From NCBI GenBank assembly GCA_050299435.1, contig JBNKVX010000008.1, forward strand, positions 1 through 64,000: 64,000 bases of DNA, read 5' to 3'. Below are positions 33,533 to 41,500 of this stretch, piece after piece. Both the position numbers and the translations under genes were made by a program. The stretch comes from 1162T-S-0a-05 sp050299435. GTDB taxonomy: Bacteria; Pseudomonadota; Gammaproteobacteria; Pseudomonadales; Cellvibrionaceae. Within the stretch, counting starts at the first letter, position 1, and the number at the start of each line of letters is the position of its first letter. Below the pieces are notes generated by a model. It searched no databases and had not been told where the DNA came from. It saw only the letters and a list, made by a program, of their open reading frames with translations.

Positions 33533-35339
33533 AAAATTTTAATTTGTCGCGCGCGCGTAATAGCGCTTCTGTATTTATTTGATCAAGCTCAACTGTTGAA
33601 CCGATACCTGTCAGCAAAGTAATGCACAAATTCCCACCTAAGTGTTGCCGAAATTCTTCCAATCCTTTTAACAAAACACTTTCAGCTTGATTATTTTCCC
33701 AGGCTAAAGCCGGGTGCCAAACTTTAAAGCCCAGCGCACTGATAAGTTTAATCACGCGTTCAGCCACTGCCTGCTGACATAAATTAATTTCCGCTGCGTA
33801 GAGCGCATCCAAGGCCATCCCAATTGCCACAGCTTCACCGTGCGAAAGCTCATGCTGAGTCAAAGCTTCAAGCTTATGAGCCGCCCAATGACCGTAATCT
33901 AATGGCCGTGCACTACCTTGTTCAAAAGGATCACCCCCAAAACAAATTTGCTGCAAATGCAGCTCTGCACAGCGACGAATCAAAAATAGACTGGCTTGTT
34001 CATCTCGGCAGTTCAGTTTGTTTTTTGATTTTTCTATCCAGTAAAAGAATTTGGCATCACGAATTAGCGCGACTTTAATGGCTTCGGCAAAGCCTGAACG
34101 AAAATCACGCTTAGACAACGTCTTTAAAAAATCAAGATCATTAATAATGGCAGTCGGCACTGCAAAACTACCGTATAAATTTTTTATACCACGAGCGTTA
34201 ATGCCATTTTTTACTCCCACTCCGGCATCATTTTGTGCCAAGACGGTGGTGGGCATGCGAACAAGTCGAATTCCGCGATGAAAAGTGGCGGCCGCATAGC
34301 CGACTGCATCCAAAACGCCTCCACCACCAATTGCAATCACATAGGATTGCCTATCGAGGGCAACATCGAGCATTTGCTCATACATATTATCTATTTGTAT
34401 TTGTGTCTTTGCTGCATCCCCACCGGGAACAATGTGTACCCGGGAAAAATTTTGTATATTGTGAATGCGACAATAATCTTGAATTTCGTTTTCTAGTTTT
34501 GGTCTGGCGCGATGCAAGCCCTCATCGAGATAAAACAGTGCCTGCACTTTATTTGTTGCGTCACCCGATTTATCACTGTGCAGTAAGTCAGCCAAACAGG
34601 CATTTTTTTTATCAAACACGCCGTGAGTAAAGTGTAAGGGATATTGAAATCGTATATTAAATTCCGGCTTGAGTGTTTTATATGCCGCCGCACCGGAGCT
34701 AGTTCGATGTGCGACTTTTTTCCAAAGCAAAAGAATACAACCCGGTAAAGCAACACTGGCGACAAATGCAAGAATGAAGGAAGTCTCCTGTGCTGCCCAG
34801 GTCGCAATACCAGCATACACCAAAGCGATAGCGGCGTTGCCTAAAGCGGTTACCAAAACAAAACGCGGAAGTGGCATTTTTACCCAGCCCGCAGCAATCA
34901 CTGATGCCTCAGCCATCACCGGTACAGCGCGTAAATAAATCAAAGCCCACAATCCCCAACGCTCACTGAGCTCCTGGGCGCGTTGCAAATCCTTTTCATT
35001 AAAAAATCGTCGCAAAAGATGATTTTGAGATACCACCCCCAGGTAGTAGGCGAAGCAACAGGATAAACACAGGCCGAACCAAACCGTAAGAAAACCCAAG
35101 CCGAAGCCTAAATTCAAAACAGAGGCAACTGCGATGACGCTTGAGGGTATGGGGAGTAGCACATCTGCTGTTAGGGCCAACACAGCAAATAGGCCAACAA
35201 GCGTCGATGATTCACCTTGCAGCAAGCCTGCAAACAAAGTATTTAGTGGCGCCTCAAACAACAGGTGAAGCACGATAATCAGGGTGAAAACTGCCAAAAA
35301 GGGGACAGTCCAATTCACAAGGGAAGAAACACGGTGCAT
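33486..35339 (-). CDS. eboD: EboD: 3-dehydroquinate synthase-like protein fused to an N-terminal DedA/VTT membrane domain
   Basis: 617 residues from the ATG at 35339, which has a TGAGG ribosome-binding site. Residues 1 to about 210 hold five or six hydrophobic segments of the DedA/VTT (SNARE-associated) type, including LPIPSSVIAVASVLNLGFG and YLRAVPVMAEASVIAAGW. Residues about 240-600 are a dehydroquinate-synthase-like domain with the NAD loop GGGGVLDAVG (about 337), PTTVLAQNDAGVGVKNG, GFAEAIKVAL, RPLDYGHW (about 482) and HGEAVAIGM (about 500). The Glu and two His zinc ligands are therefore present. This family also includes sugar-phosphate cyclases, so the product need not be dehydroquinate. 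It is the first gene of the ebo operon. The fusion anchors the cyclase domain to the membrane. Confidence 0.88.
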   Translation of the reverse strand: MHRVSSLVNWTVPFLAVFTLIIVLHLLFEAPLNTLFAGLLQGESSTLVGLFAVLALTADVLLPIPSSVIAVASVLNLGFGLGFLTVWFGLCLSCCFAYYLGVVSQNHLLRRFFNEKDLQRAQELSERWGLWALIYLRAVPVMAEASVIAAGWVKMPLPRFVLVTALGNAAIALVYAGIATWAAQETSFILAFVASVALPGCILLLWKKVAHRTSSGAAAYKTLKPEFNIRFQYPLHFTHGVFDKKNACLADLLHSDKSGDATNKVQALFYLDEGLHRARPKLENEIQDYCRIHNIQNFSRVHIVPGGDAAKTQIQIDNMYEQMLDVALDRQSYVIAIGGGGVLDAVGYAAATFHRGIRLVRMPTTVLAQNDAGVGVKNGINARGIKNLYGSFAVPTAIINDLDFLKTLSKRDFRSGFAEAIKVALIRDAKFFYWIEKSKNKLNCRDEQASLFLIRRCAELHLQQICFGGDPFEQGSARPLDYGHWAAHKLEALTQHELSHGEAVAIGMALDALYAAEINLCQQAVAERVIKLISALGFKVWHPALAWENNQAESVLLKGLEEFRQHLGGNLCITLLTGIGSTVELDQINTEALLRARDKLKFYENSRAAAQSSDLLQ

Positions 35340-35494
35340 AACCAACCTCAATACCGCTATTTTTGTTATTTAATTGTTATCAATTTGTTGTCTTACAAAC
35401 ATGATTTTTAATATTTAACATACATCAGCCCTCTCACGAATGGCACGAAAAGGCGTTCTAGGATAATGGATTCGCGAGTGTAATGCCAATGACG

Positions 35495-35825
35495 TCAAGG
35501 CACGGCGATGGCGACTTCCAGCGCTTCAAACCAGTCGAGATAGCGCTTGATATTGTTACCTGTGTAATGCGTCCCTGCTGGGGGCACATCTGCTGAATAT
35601 CCAGCTTTCGGACTCCAGCAATCCAGTCATTTTGGCCTGATTTGAGGGCATCCAACGCTGGTGAAACAGCTTCATCCTGGGAATATGTTCATCGAAATCT
35701 TCCACTTCCAAAGGCGCCCCGTCTGCTTCTAATGCAGCTCCAACATCTCCGCTCATAAGAATCTTTGCTTCCGGATCGTAGACATGGAAATTTCCAGATG
35801 GTCGTACCAAGCGATTTGCACACAC
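35495..35825 (-). pseudogene. Remnant of a metallo-beta-lactamase-fold diiron (ODP-type) protein
   Basis: Conserved segments lie in three different frames. Frame one carries SGNFHVYDPEAKILMSGDVG and DFDEHIPRMKLFHQRWMPSN (35825 to about 35640). Frame two carries WIAGVRKLDIQQMCPQQGRI (about 35630-35560). Frame three carries YTGNNIKRYLDWFEALEVAI and ends with a stop at 35495. Read together they give the C-terminal part of an oxygen-binding diiron/flavodiiron-like MBL-fold protein, including the FHxRWM and CPQxG landmarks. At least two frameshifts are needed, and the N-terminal half is absent: the sequence abuts the stop codon of the DUF1566 gene at 35826. It is clearly non-functional and looks like a deletion scar. 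Confidence 0.75.
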
Positions 35826-36329
35826 TTAATCAAGATTTCGTACAAGTCTTAACATCTTTAAACGAATTCTTTCATCATAAGTGGGCAGGCCAAACTGAAA
35901 ATCCACATACCAGGAGTAATGGGTGTAAAAATGATAAGGGGAAGAAGTCCATACATGTGACGAGAGCGCACCCGGGAAAACCTCAAGATTGATGGCAGGG
36001 TTGGCGCACTGGGTTTCAACCAAAGTACTGAGTTCGCGAATATTAGGTAAGCGCCATTCGCTTTGATGTGTATTCAAATATAAAAGTGCTTCTGCCCAGT
36101 TCAAGGCTATGGGTGAGCCTTGCTCACATGCAGACCCTTCCAAACCTTCGAGACAACGCTTCCAAACCAAATGCGTTTTTGTATCTGTAAGCGTGTTATC
36201 CGAATTCACAACAAAACGTACACTAGGTGTAGATGCTGGAATCGATTCACGCTGACAAACTTGTTCTGCCTGTAAATAAGCACACAGAAAAATACTCAGG
36301 AGCAAAAGCAGCAATTGATCTTTTTGCAT
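35826..36329 (-). CDS. Secreted DUF1566 (Lcl C-terminal-like) protein
   Basis: 167 residues with a signal peptide (1-21) and one DUF1566 domain. The family pattern is clear: DTKTHLVWKRCLEG, an ALNWAEALLYLN helix, EWRLPNIRELSTLVE, and the closing YSWYVDFQFG and RLVRNLD. Function is unknown; such domains occur in secreted and surface proteins. It follows the lipoprotein DUF1566 gene after 4 bases, so the two form an operon and probably a duplicated pair. Its stop codon is directly followed by the diiron-protein remnant. Confidence 0.8.
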   Translation of the reverse strand: MQKDQLLLLLLSIFLCAYLQAEQVCQRESIPASTPSVRFVVNSDNTLTDTKTHLVWKRCLEGLEGSACEQGSPIALNWAEALLYLNTHQSEWRLPNIRELSTLVETQCANPAINLEVFPGALSSHVWTSSPYHFYTHYSWYVDFQFGLPTYDERIRLKMLRLVRNLD

Positions 36330-36333
36330 TAGC

Positions 36334-37137
36334 TCATTCCCAATCTGTCACTAAACGCAAACTGCGGCTATTGTCACGTTTTAATTGCGCAGTGAATCCA
36401 AACTGAAAACTGACTCCCCAAGCCATACCAGGCTGATTAACAACCGGCGTATAGCTCCAATAAAAATTATTTTTTGTGTTGGGAAAGAAATCTGTGTCTA
36501 TGGCTGGCATACTGCGGCCAAAGTGAATCAGCGTCTCAAGTTCAGAACGATTGGGTACACGCCAGTTGGTGTAACCGCACAAACCCTGCTTATTAATACG
36601 ACTTACAAACTCTTCGATATTGCAGTAAGTTGCTGGTTGATTTCGCACATAACCAGCACATTGTTCAGAGCGCGCATTCCAATCGCCAACTGCACCACCG
36701 TTCATTTTGGGTTGTGCGTTATACCAGGTGAATAGATCGTCGGCATCATGGAGACCATGATTAGCATAATTCCCATCACCTTCTTCCTTAACTTCCCATA
36801 ACAGGCCACTGACTTTATCGCGAACACAACTCCAGTGTGGCGCATTTGCTACGAGCGATGATCCGGTTTTATCAATTTTTTGATAAGAAAATGCAGGGCG
36901 ATTTTTATTTTTTGCATCGGCCCCTTGATTGCAGTCTTGATACCGAAGTAAATCACCTTCGCTAAGTTCTCCGTCAGCAAGTTGCTCTAAATTAAATTTT
37001 GCTTTGCAGGTGTCGTTAATATCTTTGGGGTAATTCCCTCCCCAGGTGATACCCGTATCATTAAGCACAGGGGTTGTGGATGGTTTTTCACAAGAAAACA
37101 AAAATAAGACTGAGAATATAAAAAGTAAATATTTCAT
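36334..37137 (-). CDS. DUF1566 lipoprotein
   Basis: 267 residues from the ATG at 37137, which starts a lipoprotein signal peptide with the lipobox LFSC. The mature protein contains a DUF1566 domain: DKVSGLLWEVKEEG, DDLFTWYN, GYTNWRVPNRSELETLIHFG, and the closing SFQFGFTAQLKRDNSRSLRL. An earlier in-frame start 30 bases upstream would place extra residues before the signal and is rejected. Expected to be an outer-membrane or periplasmic lipoprotein of unknown function. It is separated from the upstream DUF1552 gene by an intrinsic terminator, so it starts its own transcript with the second DUF1566 gene. Confidence 0.8.
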   Translation of the reverse strand: MKYLLFIFSVLFLFSCEKPSTTPVLNDTGITWGGNYPKDINDTCKAKFNLEQLADGELSEGDLLRYQDCNQGADAKNKNRPAFSYQKIDKTGSSLVANAPHWSCVRDKVSGLLWEVKEEGDGNYANHGLHDADDLFTWYNAQPKMNGGAVGDWNARSEQCAGYVRNQPATYCNIEEFVSRINKQGLCGYTNWRVPNRSELETLIHFGRSMPAIDTDFFPNTKNNFYWSYTPVVNQPGMAWGVSFQFGFTAQLKRDNSRSLRLVTDWE

Positions 37138-37142
37138 ACAGA

Positions 37143-37188
37143 GAAAAAAGGCACTTCCCGAACGCAATAAAGCCGCGCCGGGAAGTGG
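37143..37188 (-). terminator. Intrinsic terminator after the DUF1552 gene
   Basis: On the minus strand a 9-bp stem (CACTTCCCG/CGGGAAGTG) with an 18-base loop is followed by CC and a run of six T. It lies directly downstream of the DUF1552 stop codon at 37194 and ends the giant-protein/DUF1552 transcript. Confidence 0.8.
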
Positions 37189-37193
37189 CCTAC

Positions 37194-38444
37194 TTAAACG
37201 AGTACCCCAGGAATTACATTATTGGCATAGCCTTGGTAATTGGGGTGTTCATCCGCACCCAAAGCCACTGCCGCCGTGTGAATCATATTAAGAGGTGTAT
37301 AGCTTGCACTTCCTGAGTTGGAAACACCGCGCTGAATCGCACCTCCACCTCCGGCCATCAACAAGGGCACCTCATTGGAACCGTGACCGTCGCCATCTCC
37401 CATGTCCGTCACCTCGCAAACAATTGTTGAATCAAGCAATCCAGCATTTTTCAATGCACTGATCACATTCGCTGACAAACTACTCATATGCGCGCGCGTT
37501 TCACGAAAATGCGGATAACTCGGATCACCATTATTGCCACCATGAATACTTTGGTGATAAATACCTGTAAATCCAAGATAGGGAAAAGCAAATTCCCCCT
37601 GATGATTACCAAAAGCAATGGAAGCCGAGGATGTTAAATTACATTGAAAAGCTAAAGTGATGATTTCTGTTTGTAATGCTGCTTGCTGTTGAAAAGTGGC
37701 ATATTCCAGAGGGAATTGTGCAGGGGGTGATCCCGCATTACACGAGCCTGGATTCTGATTGAGATCATTCAGCCGTTGTTCGGTTTCTTCAATTGCAGTG
37801 AGATGCGAATCTAAACGTTGCAACTCGTAATTACCCAGTTTATTTTTTAATGCATCCAGCGCGCCTTTGTGGGCATCAATAATATTTTCTTTAGGATTAC
37901 CATTGCCGCCCCCACTACCGCCGTTGCCAAAAAGACGATTAAAAGCATTAAAGGGATTATCTTCAAAAGGAACCTCAGTATTATTGTCTCGCGTCAGGTA
38001 ACCATGACCATTACTGTGCACACCAAGATTGATGTAAGGAAAGGGATTGTTTTCACCAATGGTTCGCCCCATGTTGACGTCGAAGCTGTCTCCAGTCCAT
38101 TGGTTGTTAATGATAGTCGGCATTACACCGTGACCCCCGCGGTGATGACTCATGTTTCTTAAAAAATTACAGTCGCTTGCCACAGCCTGATAAGGTTGCG
38201 ACATTGCCGGAAAGGAACTGAGATTAGAATTAGGGTACCAGTGCGCAGGAATTGCGCCGTCCGGACAATAAATCATAACCGATTTATTCGGTCCGCTCTC
38301 CTGCGCTTCAGCTAATCGACTTAACATCATACCGCCCACTAAAGGTGAAGCACGCAGAAGTGCACGAGATATCCCCGCTGATGTCAGAATTTTAATTAAT
38401 TCCCGACGATTTTTATCAAATTTATTTTTGTATCGTTTTTTCAT
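37194..38444 (-). CDS. Exported DUF1552 protein, partner of the DUF1592-type giant
   Basis: 416 residues. A twin-arginine-like start (KNRRELIKILTSAG, then SPLVGGMM and an AEAQ cleavage site) suggests Tat export of a folded protein. The rest is the DUF1552 domain, with MIYCPDGAIPAHWYPN, MSHHRGGHGVMPTI, GHGYLTRDNNTEVPF and EVTDMGDGDGHGSNEVP. It contains a glycine-rich insert near residue 177. DUF1552 genes typically sit next to genes for DUF1587/1595/1592/1588/1585 proteins, in planctomycetes and in other bacteria. The two products are thought to work together, though the activity is unknown. The same pairing is seen here, 73 bases downstream of the 1837-residue protein and on the same strand. 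Confidence 0.88.
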   Translation of the reverse strand: MKKRYKNKFDKNRRELIKILTSAGISRALLRASPLVGGMMLSRLAEAQESGPNKSVMIYCPDGAIPAHWYPNSNLSSFPAMSQPYQAVASDCNFLRNMSHHRGGHGVMPTIINNQWTGDSFDVNMGRTIGENNPFPYINLGVHSNGHGYLTRDNNTEVPFEDNPFNAFNRLFGNGGSGGGNGNPKENIIDAHKGALDALKNKLGNYELQRLDSHLTAIEETEQRLNDLNQNPGSCNAGSPPAQFPLEYATFQQQAALQTEIITLAFQCNLTSSASIAFGNHQGEFAFPYLGFTGIYHQSIHGGNNGDPSYPHFRETRAHMSSLSANVISALKNAGLLDSTIVCEVTDMGDGDGHGSNEVPLLMAGGGGAIQRGVSNSGSASYTPLNMIHTAAVALGADEHPNYQGYANNVIPGVLV

Positions 38445-38488
38445 AATTTAAACCTACTGTTTTTATTCGATATTGAAAAAGCTTGTGG

Positions 38489-38510
38489 GCGCGGTGACTG
38501 AACACCGCGC
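38489..38510 (-). promoter_or_regulatory. Stem-loop between the giant modular gene and the DUF1552 gene
   Basis: A perfect 8-bp stem (GCGCGGTG/CACCGCGC) with a 6-base loop lies 8 bases past the giant gene's stop codon. On the minus strand a run of five T follows only after an 8-base spacer, so it is a weak terminator at best. It may lower read-through or stabilise the upstream mRNA, adjusting the ratio of the two products. Confidence 0.6.
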
Positions 38511-38517
38511 TTCGACA

Positions 38518-41500
38518 TTAGCGTGACCAGGCTTTACGGAATCGCACCGCATCCATCACGCCCATGCTTTCCAACATCGCTCGTGGGCTCTCTTGTAACA
38601 TGGTGTTTGTAAGGCTTTGTACTTCACAGGCATAACCGTTTTGTTCCACCGCATCCAGTGTTGGCCCTTCAGGATTACTCACGTCAATGCCATCAACACC
38701 GACACCAATAACGTAGCGGAATAAATTTTGCGGTACGCAGGTTTGTGCGCTCGGCAAGCTAGTGAGTAAAGCGCCTAAACCACGTGTGCCGTTAAAATTC
38801 ACAAATACGCCTTTATCGTTGAGATTCTCAGGTGCATACAACTGACCGGAAGCATCAATAGTATTGCCATTCAAATCCGTCGCTCTCGGATTCCCGACCG
38901 GGTTGAAATCCTCCATACCGAAACCCAGCGGATTAATCCATTCCGCGTGACACACCTGACATTCATTCGCACTGGTGATTGCTTCATATTTCATACGATT
39001 GGTCGTAGTCGGATCTGCTAGCAATTCGGCGAATTCTTCCAATGCTTGTGCACGACCCAGCGCGACGCCTGCCGGTGGTTGCGGTTGGTTTTGACACAGC
39101 ATTCTGCGACGAACGCGTACTGAGCGCCGAATCGGCGACGTTTCCACATCCTCGGCCCAACGAGACATAAATGCACCGTTAGCTAAAATGCCGCCGCGAT
39201 TTGTGGTGGTCACTTGCTGAAAATTATTTCCACTTATACCGCTAATGCCATAGTGTTGTGCTAAAGGCCCATTAACGAAGGTAAAGTCTCCATCGTATAA
39301 AGAGTTAAAACTTTCGTTAGAATCCAACATGACATGTGCGAACACTTCACGAATTTCCTGCTTCATGTGTGGAATCAAGGCATCAAAATTACTCCAGGTT
39401 GCGGAATCTTTCGGCGAACTTTCCAAACGCTCGGTATCCAACCAGTGGGCAACAAAGTCACCCATTTGCTCACGGGCTCTTACGTCATCCAGCAAACGCT
39501 GAGCCTCCTGCAAAATACTGTTTTCACTGCGCAATTGATCGTTGGCCGCTTTTTGTAAAGCTGTGCTGTCTGGCGTGGAACCGGTAAAGGTGTACGCCAA
39601 CCAGGTTGCCATCTCGTACGACGTTAATTCATAAGCATCGGAATCAATTTGATTGTTGGTTCCTTGCTCACCAATTTCGTGACGATAGAGAAATTGCGGC
39701 GAAGACAGCATCGCCTCGAGCGCCATTTGAATACCTGCTTTCACGTCACCATTTGTGACAGAGCCATTCGCCATATTCAAATAAATACTGCGCTCATTAT
39801 TGTCGAGTGGCCTGCGGAATATTTGCGTGGCAAAATTATCGACGAATTGATTGGCACAACTTTGATTAAAGTTACCTCCGCAATTTAAAGCCGGTGAAAA
39901 ATTTCTATCCGCTGACCATTGCGCTAATTCTTCTGCAACAGTGAGATAACGATCGTAGGTGCTCGACACAACCGCAGCTTGGGTATTGTTAATAAAATAT
40001 CCCACGACTGCGTCCGAACTTAAACCATCCGCTGCATCGAAATTAACACCAAGCAGATCCTCAACAGAATTTTGATATTCAGAACGCGTGAGCAATTTGA
40101 TTTGTCGCGCACCATAAGGTATTGAATTACAAACAAGATCCTGATTCTGATTCCAGAAAGTATCTTCGAGATAGTCCGCGACTTTTTCCGCACATTCCTG
40201 CCCACAATTTTGTGGACTAATGCGCGGCATTTCTGCAATAACAAAATCAATAAAGGTTTGCTTAGGTCGTGATTCATTCAGTGCAATTCCCACGGTGCCG
40301 CCCGCCGCATCAGCACCATGACATTCAGAACATTCCTGCGCATACCAGTCCGCGCCTGTTAACGTAGACCCGCTAGACGAACTTGAACTGGACGAAGAAC
40401 TGCTTGAGGAAGCGCTGGAACTTGAACTGCCAGTTCCACCTGACCCAATACAAGTTGGGACAATGAAACTGCCATCATGCGAACCTTGAAAACCAAAACC
40501 GCCCGTTCCCCCATTGGCAGCTAAGTTACCATTATGACCGACATCACTTGCGGTAACGGTATTGCCGTTTTCAATCAGGTTTACATTCCAGCTCCCGCTG
40601 AGATTGGGCGACTCTGCAAACTGCAAAGTAATTTCCCAACCACTAATGGCAGCATTGCCATTATTTGTAACCGTTACATCTAGCTGATAACCAGAATTCC
40701 AAATATTTTGTCCAGTAATAGCACAGGTCACACCGCCAACGCTTGTGCCGGAACTTGAAGAACTGGAACTGGAACTTGAACTGGAAGATGAACTACTCGA
40801 ACCAGAACCCGAACTTGAACTGGATGACGAACTGGATAATCCACCGTCAGGGTCTAAGCGATAGAGTTCTCCTCCGTAATCCACCACATAAATTTCTCCA
40901 CTATTGGTTTCGCCAAAAGAAGAAATGTTGAGGCTGGTTTGCGCAAGCAGATAACGGTTGTACTCATTTGCAGAAGGATGACCCACGGCCCACACTTCTC
41001 CCACCTCAAAATCGCCCACGATGTAAAAACCATCCAAGCCTGGGATATTGCTACCACGATAAACGTAACCACCTGTTATGGATGCGCCTTCGTTGTGTTG
41101 ATAACCTTCCACGGGATCAATGTACGGCCCACTACTTCCCTCACAACCATAGCCGCTGAGGTTATAACCTTCTCGACAACTCCAACCGTAATTTCCACCT
41201 TTTTGAATAATATTGATTTCTTCAAAAGCGTCTTCACCTACGTCAGCTAACCAAATTGCCCCGGTCAAACGATCGAAACTCCAACGCCAGGGATTGCGCA
41301 AACCGTAGGCCCAAACTTCATCAAGCGTATTCGGATCATTCACAAAAGGATTATCACTCGGCACACTGTAAGTCTGACCACTATCAACATTAATACGAAT
41401 CATCGTACTCATGAAGTTACCGGGATCCTGACCTCGATTACCCGGGTCGCGCTGTGATCCTCCATCACCAAAGGCTGCATAAAGATAACCATCCGGACCG

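Noticed and set aside
35458..35825. Two overlapping short minus-strand frames as separate genes
   Set aside because: Their conserved segments join across frameshifts into one decayed MBL-fold/diiron protein, so they are annotated as a pseudogene.
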